NCBI GenBank assembly: GCA_002293705.1
Contig: DBDT01000053.1
Coordinates: 1-13,185, forward strand
Reading direction: 5' to 3'
Source: Candidatus Woesebacteria bacterium UBA925
GTDB lineage: Bacteria > Patescibacteriota > Microgenomatia > UBA8517
DNA: 13,185 nt
Within the stretch, counting starts at the first letter, position 1, and the number at the start of each line of letters is the position of its first letter. The position numbers and the translations under genes are program-made. A model generated the notes under the pieces. The model had not been told where the DNA came from, searched no databases, and saw only the letters and a list, made by a program, of their open reading frames with translations. This document shows, one piece after another, positions 1 through 9,900 of the stretch.

Positions 1-2079
1 GGAACCAGAACTATCGCTGGTGGTACCAATGGTATTGATACATCAGAGTCTACTGGAACAATTACCCTAAATCTTGATGCTACAGAAATTGGAACAACAA
101 CATTTGGAAGTGGATCTGCAATGACTTGGACATTTGATGCATCAGCAGGTACTGATACATCAATTGCCTTTGGAAATAATACACAGACTTTTACATCGGG
201 AACTATCAATATCAGCGATGGTACAAACACCCTTTGGACTTTTGGAGATGGTGGTCAGTTTGGAACATTGGCAACCACAATCGGCTCAGCAGGTGGGAGT
301 GCCAGCGTGTTGTCTGCAACCTCAAACGCTTCTTCGGGTGCTTATAGCGGCAACTTGATTGATTTGGTATTAGATTCAAGCTCAGCAAACGGATTTACAG
401 GAAATGGTATTAATATAAATATCGATGACAGCCAGGTGAATGGCTTTGCAATCAGAGTTGAAAACGACTCTGATGTTGCACTATTTGCCGTTACCGATGA
501 TGGTAATACCACTATCCAAAACGCATTCAATGAGGGTGGTACTTTCTCGGGTGTAAGTGGTGGGGCTTTGCAGTTGCAAACCGCAGGTTACTACATTAGA
601 AACTTTGCTCAGGGAGCTTATGAGTTCACAACAGGTCAAACAGCAGGAACATCGATGGATTTTGCTAGATTTGATTTGGATGTGAACGCGATGAATGGCA
701 CCGACACATTGAGAGGGCTTTTCTTGGATGTAACTAATGCAAATCACACTGGTGCTTCAAACATCTTTAGAGGTATAGACATTGGGGCAATCACCGGTGA
801 TGCAGATGCTACTGAAACAGCTATTAATATTGGTAGTGGATGGGACACCGATATTGCTGGTGCCAGCTGGTCTATTACAAGCGCCGGAGCTCTTACTGTG
901 ACCTCCTGTACTGGTTGTGGAGGTGGTGGCTCAACCCTCCAGCAGGCTTATGATGCAGGCGCAACTATTCTCACTGATGCAACAGGTGATGTGATTATCC
1001 AAGTCATCGGAGGAGCCACAGATACTCAATTTGAGATTAATGCAGCAAGTGGACCAGAAATTGACATGGCTATAATCACCAATTCCGGTCAAGCCACCAA
1101 TACTGATGGTGTTGATGGTCTTGCTATTAACTTAGTTCAGGGTACAGATGCCGCTTCAGATACCAATTCAGGTCTTACAATCAACCTAACTGCAGGCAAC
1201 GAGGCTGGTAATGTGATCAGAGGGATCACAATTGCAGACATTACATCTGGTGCAAGCTCAACTGAAACGGGACTTTACATCGGAACAGGCTATGATCGCG
1301 ATATCGAGTTTGCAGACACAGCCCCTGCAATTGTTACTGCAAATACTGGCACCCTGTCATTTACAGATGGAACCAACACCCTCTTGGCTATCAAAGATCA
1401 AGGAGCATATCCTTTCTTAAACATCGCCCCCAAAACAACAGCCACTGATCCAGGTACATGTGCCATCGGAGACATATATGTGAACTCTTCAGATGCAACA
1501 ATTAAAGCCTGTACTGCAACCGATACATGGGAAGCTCTTGACGGAGCAGGTGGCGGAGGCGGAAACACCACAGTGGCTCTAGTCCCTGAGTTTCCTGGAG
1601 CAACACTTACTGCAAATGGATCCGCAACCATCAATGGTACTTTAACTTCTGACTTAACAGGTAGCTCTGATGGTTGGAGAAACTACTATCAGTGGACAAG
1701 CTCACAAACCACTTTGCAAGACTATACCATTGCAGTTAGGTTCAGATTGCCAAGCGATTTTGCAAGCTGGCAGACAAGCAATGCGATTCAAGTTAACTAT
1801 GTAACACAAGTTACTACAACCGCTGACAACAGGCTTGATGTTGATATCAGAAACCAAGATGACACACCAGGAAGCTCAGTTGCTAGCTCAAACACCAATG
1901 CCTCTTCAGTGGCTGCTACATGGACCACTGTAACCATTGATGATAGTGCCATTGACGATGGGGCAGCTCCTGATTGGGATGCTGCAGGGGAGACAGCAGT
2001 ACTACTACTTCGTGTCTACTCCAAAGACAGTAACTATGTAAGAATTGGAGACATAATCTTAAATTACGTTTCAAATTAA
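1..2079 (+). CDS. Large beta-strand-repeat surface protein, 3' part (5' end outside window)
   Basis: The reading frame is open from base 1, so the 692 visible codons are the C-terminal part of a larger protein; the ATG at 121 is internal. The sequence is rich in Gly, Thr, Ser, Asn and Asp, with alternating hydrophobic/polar strands and no membrane segment, as in exported beta-helix or stalk-like proteins. Visible parts (window codons): strand repeats 1-215; a repeated module at 219-285 and 372-435; a Cys-x2-Cys pair (303, 306) followed by a Gly stretch and the phrase STLQQAYDAGATI; a segment with Cys487 and Cys504 around GDIYVNSSDATIK; a poly-Gly linker near 515-522; and a C-terminal beta-sandwich-like domain of about 170 residues. 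I recall similar phrases in very long CPR surface proteins, but cannot check this. It ends 5 bases before the next gene, so it is probably co-transcribed with it. Function unknown; adhesion or surface coat is inferred. Phage tail-fibre origin is the main alternative, but no phage gene is nearby. Confidence 0.85.
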   Translation, partial: GTRTIAGGTNGIDTSESTGTITLNLDATEIGTTTFGSGSAMTWTFDASAGTDTSIAFGNNTQTFTSGTINISDGTNTLWTFGDGGQFGTLATTIGSAGGSASVLSATSNASSGAYSGNLIDLVLDSSSANGFTGNGININIDDSQVNGFAIRVENDSDVALFAVTDDGNTTIQNAFNEGGTFSGVSGGALQLQTAGYYIRNFAQGAYEFTTGQTAGTSMDFARFDLDVNAMNGTDTLRGLFLDVTNANHTGASNIFRGIDIGAITGDADATETAINIGSGWDTDIAGASWSITSAGALTVTSCTGCGGGGSTLQQAYDAGATILTDATGDVIIQVIGGATDTQFEINAASGPEIDMAIITNSGQATNTDGVDGLAINLVQGTDAASDTNSGLTINLTAGNEAGNVIRGITIADITSGASSTETGLYIGTGYDRDIEFADTAPAIVTANTGTLSFTDGTNTLLAIKDQGAYPFLNIAPKTTATDPGTCAIGDIYVNSSDATIKACTATDTWEALDGAGGGGGNTTVALVPEFPGATLTANGSATINGTLTSDLTGSSDGWRNYYQWTSSQTTLQDYTIAVRFRLPSDFASWQTSNAIQVNYVTQVTTTADNRLDVDIRNQDDTPGSSVASSNTNASSVAATWTTVTIDDSAIDDGAAPDWDAAGETAVLLLRVYSKDSNYVRIGDIILNYVSN
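655..855 (+). repeat. Beta-strand module, copy 1, in the surface protein
   Basis: The encoded segment contains IFRGIDIGAITGDADATET followed by INIGSGWDTDI. It matches the segment at 1114-1305 residue for residue at the conserved Gly, Ile, Thr-Glu-Thr and Gly-x-Gly-(Trp/Tyr)-Asp positions. The DNA has diverged, so this is an old protein-level duplication rather than a recent DNA repeat. Confidence 0.7.
1114..1305 (+). repeat. Beta-strand module, copy 2, in the surface protein
   Basis: This segment contains VIRGITIADITSGASSTET followed by LYIGTGYDRDI, the counterpart of the 655-855 module. The pair is separated by the Cys-x2-Cys and poly-Gly stretch, suggesting two similar stalk or helix segments joined by a linker. 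Confidence 0.7.
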
Positions 2080-2084
2080 TACAT

Positions 2085-3824
2085 ATGAATAAAAGCAAGA
2101 AGCTTCCAAAGATGGTTCCCGGTGCAGTTAAAAAGATAATTAAAGGGTTTACATCTTTGAGTGTAAGGAAGAAATTTATTTTGTTTACTTCCATCTTTGC
2201 GTTTGTATTCCTAGTTCTTCCTAACATTGGAGGGGCAATGAAGGTATTGGGCTTTATAGAGCCTGATTTTGTTAAATCCACTTCAGGGGCGATATACGAG
2301 ACTAATCCTCAGGCATTCCCATACTTTTTGTTTAAAGTTGGGAGTGGTGAAAATCAGTCTGAAACTGTCTCGAGCTTTGTTGTTTCCGGTAAAACAATTT
2401 CTGTGAAACAAGTTACACAGAAAATTAGTGAGAGTGAATCTTCTGAAACTGTTCTTGAAGATCTTTCGGAGCTAGGATTGGACACATCTCCACTTGAAAA
2501 AATAGAATCAGAATTAGCCAGTATATCGGAAGAATTAGCCGAAGTTGAACAAAAAGTTTCTGAAACTAGTTTTGACACGATGAATGTACTAGGTGCTTCT
2601 GACCAAAGACTCTTTGGTCCTTATGAGCAGATTGTGTTTCGAAGAAATGATGGCAATGGCGAGTACTCCTATCATCGTGAAGGCAATAAAATATTAGAAA
2701 CATTAAGTTTTGTTAACATTCCTGAATCATTGGGGTTGCAAATTTCCATGCCTGAAGGAGTTAGGATGGTGGTTTCAACAAATGGAGTAGCAAGCTTTGT
2801 CTCCGATGGAACAACAATTGCCAGCTTGAAACTGTTGCTGTCAATCGAAAACGGACCATTTGGTGAGTTTGTTGTAGATGGTGGCAACTACTCAGATTTA
2901 ACAACTATCACAATACCTCTTGGAGACATGGAGGGTAAGTCTGGCTCAATTAGACTAGTTTACTCTGCAGAGGGACAAAATATAACAGAAATCGAAAAAT
3001 TGGGAATATCTCAAGAATATGTACAATTTCATACTCTAGTCTCACCAGATCCACTTTATCTAACACAGTTCAAAGGGGAAACAGTCTTTTATTCCGAACT
3101 TGGCAGCTCGGTCTCGCTACTAAGAGGGCAAGCAATGACCACTCTGTTTAGTTTTCCTGAACAAATCACTGGCATGTCTTGTACTGACACTATTTGCTTT
3201 GCTTCTTCAAAGTCAGGACTTTACAAATTTAATCCCGAAGAAGCTTTGAATCTTGTTAACTCAGAGACACTAAGCTCATTTACCCCTCAGCTTATAGAGG
3301 TGGGAGATGGAAACACTGGCGGACTTACAAGCTCTGAGAGTTTGTTTATTAGAACAAGCAATGTTTCACCTGAAGGGGCTGTGTATGAGTTTGGAGAAGA
3401 CAACCTGCAAGGGGTCAAAATATTATCTGATTTATCTTCACCCTCAATAGTTGCAAGTAATTTGAATTCAACAAGAATTGCACTCTGGTCTGATGGCAAG
3501 CTGTTTATTGGTTCATCTACTGGTGAATTTGAATCAGTTAGTTTGGAGTACACTCCAATATCAATTGCAGTTGACGAGAGTGGGTTAGTGTACCTTGCAT
3601 TAGCTCCAGGTAGTGGTCAAAAAGCCATGGTGGTGCGCCTAAACCCTGAAAGTGGAGATAGTCATGTTCTCTCTAAATTTGTTGGCGATATCACATCCCT
3701 TGATGTGAACAGTAGCGAGCTTGCAATTGGCGTTTCTGTAAGTAGCTTAACTGGGGCTATTGTAAAGCTACCTTTGGATTCGTCAAAATGGATACCAGTA
3801 GTTAGTCAACTGCCATCACTATGA
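2085..3824 (+). CDS. Single-pass membrane protein with coiled coil and probable beta-propeller
   Basis: This 579-residue protein starts with a Lys-rich cytoplasmic stretch (residues 1-30) and one hydrophobic segment at about 31-46, which fits a type II membrane anchor with the rest outside. Residues about 104-162 are Glu/Ser/Leu-rich and heptad-like (SELASISEELAEVEQKV), a likely coiled coil. Residues 165-315 are beta-rich. From about 320 to the end there are roughly six repeats of a strand pattern of the type 'I-x-G/S-hydrophobic run-SSxxGLYKF', as in beta-propellers with blade-like units. I do not recognise a named family. The start is the only ATG near the preceding stop, and there is no Shine-Dalgarno sequence. 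The stop overlaps the next start by 4 bases (ATGA), indicating translational coupling with the downstream A-B-C protein. An anchor, scaffold or assembly role for the neighbouring exported proteins is inferred. The propeller call rests on pattern only. Confidence 0.85.
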   Translation: MNKSKKLPKMVPGAVKKIIKGFTSLSVRKKFILFTSIFAFVFLVLPNIGGAMKVLGFIEPDFVKSTSGAIYETNPQAFPYFLFKVGSGENQSETVSSFVVSGKTISVKQVTQKISESESSETVLEDLSELGLDTSPLEKIESELASISEELAEVEQKVSETSFDTMNVLGASDQRLFGPYEQIVFRRNDGNGEYSYHREGNKILETLSFVNIPESLGLQISMPEGVRMVVSTNGVASFVSDGTTIASLKLLLSIENGPFGEFVVDGGNYSDLTTITIPLGDMEGKSGSIRLVYSAEGQNITEIEKLGISQEYVQFHTLVSPDPLYLTQFKGETVFYSELGSSVSLLRGQAMTTLFSFPEQITGMSCTDTICFASSKSGLYKFNPEEALNLVNSETLSSFTPQLIEVGDGNTGGLTSSESLFIRTSNVSPEGAVYEFGEDNLQGVKILSDLSSPSIVASNLNSTRIALWSDGKLFIGSSTGEFESVSLEYTPISIAVDESGLVYLALAPGSGQKAMVVRLNPESGDSHVLSKFVGDITSLDVNSSELAIGVSVSSLTGAIVKLPLDSSKWIPVVSQLPSL

Positions 3825-6800
3825 TCAAAGTAATCAGATTTTTTTCAGTTATATTCCTTGTTTTCTCCATGCTCATTTCAAGTACAGGTGCTCCAGCTCT
3901 TTTGATTCCTCAGTTGAAGGATTCAAAACTATTGCCACAACCAAAAGAAGCTAAGGCGCACTATGGATACCTGTCGGGAAGCAGCTCAGTTACAACTGGC
4001 AATCAATTAACTCACCACTCTTACACTCAATTTTCTGACAACAATTATTGGAGGGTTCTTAGTACTTCTTCAGGGCTTGATGCAACTATTACTATTCCAG
4101 GTGTCGAGCTTAACTCTGCAAACATGCTTTACGTAAACTACGACGGCTCTGCCTCATCGGCATCTTTAACATATGCAATACAAATTAGAGATTTTACAAA
4201 CTCGGTTTGGAGAACAATCAATCCACATGAGGCAAATCTTGCCAATACAACAGATTCCGGTGCCGGTCTTTTATATATTCCTACAGCCTCGGTCTTTGGG
4301 ATGGGTCAGGTGCCGATATATGATGGATACTTCAGCAACGGCAGCAACACTCCAGTTTCAACCCCTCTAGCAAACTTTGTTAATGGTAGCTCCGAAGTGC
4401 AAATTAGATTTTTGTATTCAGGTTCAACCCCAAATTTAGAGCTAAGGGTGGACTATCTTACTGTTGAACCAGCTATTGAAAACGCAATGTATGCGTCAAG
4501 CTTAACAAACACAGCAGGTGGTACTCGTACCAATGAATACAACGACACTACTACGGATGACAATGCTACAAACTTAAACATAGCAGCAAACGCTAGCGGG
4601 GTGGATTTCTACTTAAGCTTTACCAATCTGCCAACGGCCTATACTGGGGCAAACGTGATATTGGCTGAAGTCAGCAGTTTTAGAACAACAATCACAAACT
4701 ACACAATTTCGATACGCGACTTTACAAATGCCCAGTGGGACACATTAAGCACAACAGCTCTTACCCATACGTCTGACAGAACAGATTACTTTGCAACTTC
4801 CACCGCGCAAGCTGTCACCGACTATATAAGTAGTGGTGAAGTGCGATTGAGGTTCAGCTCAGCCTCCACCTCAGGCTCAGTAACTGTTGATTTTGCAAGA
4901 GTAACAGTAGGGAGTGTCAACACTAACACTGGATTTTATTTGGGGGAGATAAGTAGGGGTACGGCTTCAAGTGGAACAGTAACCAGTACAACTACGGTTG
5001 ACACCTCTTCTGCGGACACAAACTGGGTTATTGCAAGCTCAACCACTGACAACACTGCAACAACGCTTTACCCGGGTGATTGTCCAGCTCCCACCAACAA
5101 CTGTGCAGCTGTAAACATCCAGCTTCCTGTCACAGTTCCAAGTAATTCAATGGTTACTGGGGTCCACACGATGATGAGATGGCAAAGCTCTGTAACTACT
5201 TTGGACTTTGAATATGGTATTAGAAATAGGTGGAAAGGTAACGTTGCGCTTTCTTTGGGAGGTGACTTTGCAACCATGGGTACTATGGTAAGGCAAGCCT
5301 CGTATCCAATGGCACCACAGGTGGGTACTCTTCCACTGGCAACAATTCCGATTTATGAACCTGAGTACTACATTAATACAGTTGATAATGCTGCCAATCT
5401 GTACTTAAGAACAACGTCTACCACAACCTCTGGAAACTTAAGTATAGATTTTGCCTTTGTTTCAATTAGAACAATTGGTCCTGAAAGATCAATTACAAAT
5501 GCTTGGAATCCAAGCAACTCCGTATTAACAAACGGAACCAACAATGCAAGTAACTTCCGCTATGCAAATGCAGATGATGGTATCTACTATTCTGTTACCA
5601 GGAATGGAACCACTGGAACAGATTATTATTTTTCTTTTTCAAATGTGACCATACCAACTGGCTCAAACAAGTTAATCATTGACAATAGAATTAGAGCTTC
5701 TGCTGCATCTGTTGTTTATTCAATGTTTATCTGGGACTTTGTTGGTTCCACTTGGAGGGAGGTAACCCCAAGAACTGGTGACTACACCTCAGATGCCACA
5801 TTAAACACAGAAGAGCTTGTGCAAGTTGAAGTCTACAACGGTTACTTTAGCGATACTGCAGATGTTCCTGTTTCAACTCCTCTTAGTAACTTTGTATCCT
5901 CCTCTGAGGTTAGAGTTAGGCTGGTATCAACTTCAACCACCGCAAACCTTGAAGTTGATTGGATTTCAATTGAGTTTGCGGAGGACCCTGTCTACTTTGC
6001 TGCTGACAGCACTATTACAAATGGAACCAGAACCAATGAATACAATGACACGACCACTGACGATGCAAACGGATACACAATAACTAACTCTGGTGGAATT
6101 GATTTTTACTTCTCCTTCACAGGAGTTATAACCCCTCCAACTGGGAGCAATGCTATGTATATTCCAGTTTCCTCAAACATGGCTGCTGGTGCTACAAGCT
6201 ACACTATTTCTGTTAGAAACTTTACAGCTGGTACCTGGGAGGCTTTAAATGCAACAGCCTTGACCAATACAGCTGATGCAACCAATTATTTTATTAAATC
6301 AATTACTACTTGGTCTGATTATATTAGTAGTGGAGAAATACGAGTGAGGTTCAACTCAGCAGCAGCTGGTGGATCTATAACTGTTGATTACATCAAAGTA
6401 ATTTTGGGAAGTGTTAATACTGATGCAGCAGGGGATAGCATTTTGTTTGGTGGTATATATAGAAATACAATTGCTAATTCAAGAACACTTGACACCAGCA
6501 CCACCTACAATCCAGTAAACCATGCATATGGAATAAGAAACTATCCCAACTCACAAGCAAATACTGAAATACTAGAGGCACCAAGTGCTATTGATTTAAC
6601 AATTGATTTTCCGGTAACTCTTCCCACAAACTCAGCCCCAAAGGCTGTCATTTATATGACAAAAGGAGCTGCTTCAGCTGCAACAATCACACCAACTATT
6701 GGTTTTAACAATCAGAAGATTGGTATTAGGTCTGTTGTTAACCAGCAAGGTACAACTCTAGCTCTAAATGCGCTACCCAACGCAGTTAACGCATCAACGT

Positions 6801-6976
6801 ACAACACAACAACTGAAACTATATATGAAGGGTGGGGAACTGAGAATGTGCCCAATTTGTTTGACACCCAAGCAAATGATTTGAGGCTTAGGTTTAGAAC
6901 TACGGCATCTACTCAATTTGGTGCACACTACCTTAATCTTGATGCAGTATTTATTGCACTTCGTTATGTAGACTAA
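3821..6976 (+). CDS. Exported protein with two A-B-C beta-domain units (paralogue 1)
   Basis: This 1051-residue protein has a basic start (MIKVIRFF) and a hydrophobic run at 7-24, then a short linker ending in EAKA (43-46), fitting an export signal. The rest is beta-strand-rich, about 1000 residues, in six domains: A1 about 47-223, B1 225-370, C1 373-555, A2 557-724, B2 728-872, C2 873-1051. A domains carry YDGYFSNGSNTPVSTPL (A2: YNGYFSDTADVPVSTPL) followed by NFV. B domains carry RTNEYNDTTTDD and later SGE(V/I)R(L/V)RF. C1 holds the only two cysteines, 421 and 428. Each domain ends in a strand of the type 'L-x-(V/I)DxxxV', typical of jelly-roll or carbohydrate-binding-like sandwiches, but no known family is recognised. 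It overlaps the upstream gene by 4 bases. The next gene, 8 bases downstream, is a full-length paralogue with the same domain order. It is probably a surface-layer, fibre or adhesin subunit (inference). Confidence 0.88.
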   Translation: MIKVIRFFSVIFLVFSMLISSTGAPALLIPQLKDSKLLPQPKEAKAHYGYLSGSSSVTTGNQLTHHSYTQFSDNNYWRVLSTSSGLDATITIPGVELNSANMLYVNYDGSASSASLTYAIQIRDFTNSVWRTINPHEANLANTTDSGAGLLYIPTASVFGMGQVPIYDGYFSNGSNTPVSTPLANFVNGSSEVQIRFLYSGSTPNLELRVDYLTVEPAIENAMYASSLTNTAGGTRTNEYNDTTTDDNATNLNIAANASGVDFYLSFTNLPTAYTGANVILAEVSSFRTTITNYTISIRDFTNAQWDTLSTTALTHTSDRTDYFATSTAQAVTDYISSGEVRLRFSSASTSGSVTVDFARVTVGSVNTNTGFYLGEISRGTASSGTVTSTTTVDTSSADTNWVIASSTTDNTATTLYPGDCPAPTNNCAAVNIQLPVTVPSNSMVTGVHTMMRWQSSVTTLDFEYGIRNRWKGNVALSLGGDFATMGTMVRQASYPMAPQVGTLPLATIPIYEPEYYINTVDNAANLYLRTTSTTTSGNLSIDFAFVSIRTIGPERSITNAWNPSNSVLTNGTNNASNFRYANADDGIYYSVTRNGTTGTDYYFSFSNVTIPTGSNKLIIDNRIRASAASVVYSMFIWDFVGSTWREVTPRTGDYTSDATLNTEELVQVEVYNGYFSDTADVPVSTPLSNFVSSSEVRVRLVSTSTTANLEVDWISIEFAEDPVYFAADSTITNGTRTNEYNDTTTDDANGYTITNSGGIDFYFSFTGVITPPTGSNAMYIPVSSNMAAGATSYTISVRNFTAGTWEALNATALTNTADATNYFIKSITTWSDYISSGEIRVRFNSAAAGGSITVDYIKVILGSVNTDAAGDSILFGGIYRNTIANSRTLDTSTTYNPVNHAYGIRNYPNSQANTEILEAPSAIDLTIDFPVTLPTNSAPKAVIYMTKGAASAATITPTIGFNNQKIGIRSVVNQQGTTLALNALPNAVNASTYNTTTETIYEGWGTENVPNLFDTQANDLRLRFRTTASTQFGAHYLNLDAVFIALRYVD
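3959..5488 (+). repeat. A-B-C unit 1 of paralogue 1
   Basis: This unit encodes domains A1, B1 and C1. Anchors are IYDGYFSNGSNTPVSTPL (A), TRTNEYNDTTTDDN (B) and the Cys-x6-Cys with YPMAPQVG (C). The same anchors in the same order occur in the first half of the downstream gene. Domain edges are my estimates from where the motifs recur. Confidence 0.72.
5489..6973 (+). repeat. A-B-C unit 2 of paralogue 1
   Basis: This unit encodes A2, B2 and C2. A2 has VYNGYFSDTADVPVSTPL and B2 has GTRTNEYNDTTTDDA. C2 lacks the cysteine pair and is more diverged, but still ends in the strand pattern LRLRFRTTAS followed by LNLDAVFIALR. C2 resembles C2 of the downstream paralogue more than it resembles C1 here. 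Confidence 0.68.
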
Positions 6977-6984
6977 TAGTTGAT

Positions 6985-9900
6985 ATGAAAAAAATTCTGC
7001 CTATCCTAGTTTCAATTTCAGTCTTTGCTTATTCGATGAATTTGCATGGACTTCTCTTAAAAAGAGTAGGTATTGAGACCAACAGTTATACAAATCCAGT
7101 ATCTGAGGCAGATGCTGCATATCAATTTGTTGCAACAAGCCAAACAGTAACTACAGCTGAGGCAACTGCTGGTAGCTATCTTGCAACAACGACAGCCGAT
7201 AATAACTATATGTATGCAACCACAACAAGCTCTGGCCTTGATATTACTTTTACTTTTGACAACGTAAGACTATGGAACGCAAACGCATTGAGAGTTCTTT
7301 ACGATGGAACATCAAACAGTGCCTCTTTAACATATCAAATACAAATACGTGATTTTGCAAATAGTACCTGGAGAAACATCGTCCCGCACGAAGCAACATA
7401 TGCAAACGCCACCGAGGCAGCAGCTGGACTTTTGATGTCAGTAACTACAACCACAGCTCCGGGTGGTGGTGATATTCTGGTGTACGACGGATATTTTAGT
7501 AATGGCAGCAATACTGCAGTCTCAACTCCTTTGGGAAATTTTGTTAATAGTGACAAACAGGTCCAGATTAGGTTTTTCAGCTCAAGCGCAACAGCTGGTC
7601 TGCAGTTATCAATCGACCATTTGTCAGTTATTCCATTAGTGTCACCATTTTTCCTACCAAGCTCGCTTGTGAATAACGGCATAGGTGCTAGAACAAATGA
7701 GTACAACGACTTAACAACTGACGACAATCAAACAAGCGTGACCATAGCTGGCGCAACTGGGGGTGTGAGTGTGGATTTGTTTTTCACAAATGTAACCCTA
7801 CCTTATTCTGATGCTAATACATTTCTTCTTCAGTATTCAGGTCACATTTCGACAGGTAATTATTCGATACAAATATATGACTACAATGATGCGGCATATG
7901 AAACACTAAACGCAACCACTCTTACCAATACTGCTGATGCTTCAAACGAATTTGCCAAAGTGCCATCTGTAAATACAGACACCATGGCTGATTTTATAGA
8001 TGAGGCAAACAATAATAGGGTTAATATACGAATCACTAGTGCCATCACCTCTGGTACTTTAACAATAGATTTTGCCAGACTTGTGATTGGTTCAACCCAC
8101 ACAAATGCTGGTATTTATACTGCAACTGCAACGAGAGGGACAACTAGCACTGGAACTGAAGCCAACTTGCGAAATCTTGACACGTCAAACAATTCAACCT
8201 GGGTTTTAAATACTGCCAATACTGGTTCGGGAAACGAAGCGGGATTGGATTGCAATGTTTTTACAAATCAATGCGCAGCTGTTCGTGTTGTGGTGCCTGC
8301 AACAATTCCTGCCAATACTCAGGTTCAGTCTGTTTGGAGTTATGGTAGGTATAACTCAAATAATGCTGACTTGGATATGGTAAGCGGTATCAGGAGAGCG
8401 GGTGAGGGTTATACAACGGTAGTTGTAGCCAATAATTTGACAACCTTGACCTCAATTATTCGTGAGGCCCTTAACCCCATGCCTCAACAAATTGGAGCAT
8501 CGGGTTTAACTGCCATCCCCTCGTTTACACCAAACGATTTTGTTGACACTGTAAACAATTCAATGGGTTACAGAATAAACGCTGGTGCTAGTGCGACAAC
8601 AGCGAGAACAGTAACAGTTGACTTTGTTTTTATGACCATCACCTCAATCCTGCCTATTCCTGCTAACACCTATCGCTTCACAGCAACAGGGGGAACTCTG
8701 ACATTGGGCACAGAGACAAATTCCAATTACAGATTTACCTGGAGTGACGACGCAACTCCGTGGGACACGAATCCTAGCGGGTCTGGCACAGATGTGTACT
8801 TGTCATTCACAGGTGTCACAATCCCTACTGGCTCAAATAATATAATTGTGACAAGTAAGCACAGGTGGGACGTTGCGTCGACCACCTACAACATGTTTTT
8901 GTATGACTTTGTAGGGGCGACTTGGAGAAATATAAACCCTCATGAGGCTGTTCTGACCCACGACTCAACACCGGCCAATTACGACTATGCTCAATTTGAA
9001 ATATTTGATGGCTATTTTAGTAATGGCAGTAACACCCCTCTTTCCACGCCAATTTCGAATTTTGTTTCATCAGGGGAAATGAGACTGCGAATGACCAGCG
9101 CTTCAACGACTGCTGACTTAGACTGGGACTTTGCGCAAATACAAATAAACATTGATCCAGTTTACCAACCTGCATCTTCAACAATTACTTCTGGTACCAG
9201 GGCAAATGAGTATAACGATGTTTACACTGATGATGGGGGTACTTATTTCACTATTACCCCTGTAAGCAATACGCTTGATTACTACATGAGCTTTACAAAT
9301 GTGGCCACACCCCCTGAAGGATTTAATACACTACTTCTTACTGTTGCGGCACACAAGACAACATCAGGAAGTGTAAATTTTTCTGTTAGAAACTTTACAA
9401 CAAATAGTTGGGAGACAATCAAAAGTACATACAATAGAACAGCTGACGCTGGAGCTGGTCTTGCGGATTTGTTTTCATACGAGATTGGAGACTGGTCGAA
9501 TTACATTAGCGCAGGGGAGATGCGCATCCGAGTAGATGGCTCAGCAAGCGCTACTGCATTTAACCTGGATTTTATGAGTATTTCACTTGGCATGTCGCCA
9601 AAAAGTGGAACACCAGTTACAGCAAATTATGGAGCCATTATGAACGGCTCAGCCACAAGTATTGGTAACGTGGATACCTTAAGCTTCACCGACCTTCTTA
9701 ACGGCTCCGCGTTCCTTGCAGTAACTGAGTCCAACGAAACAACAGGTATTGTTGCCAATGGTTCCATGGGAGGAAAGTCGCTTCAGGTGGATTTGCCATT
9801 CACAATTGACCCGTCTACATATCCAGCTGGTTTTGTTTGGTTGTATAGGGCGGCAGCTGCTGCTGCAACTGCTGTTATTACACCAAGCTTTGAGATTGGT

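Noticed and set aside
1..2079. Phage tail-fibre gene or prophage remnant.
   Set aside because: No phage structural, packaging, integrase or lysis gene is present, and the neighbours are membrane-anchored envelope proteins.
1916..2281. Reverse-strand open frame of 121 codons spanning the junction of the first two genes.
   Set aside because: It covers two well-supported forward genes and has no domain signal or start context of its own.
7335..7727. Reverse-strand open frame of 130 codons inside paralogue 2.
   Set aside because: It is antisense to conserved A1/B1 domain sequence, has no recognisable features, and reflects the low stop-codon density opposite Thr/Ser/Ala-rich coding.
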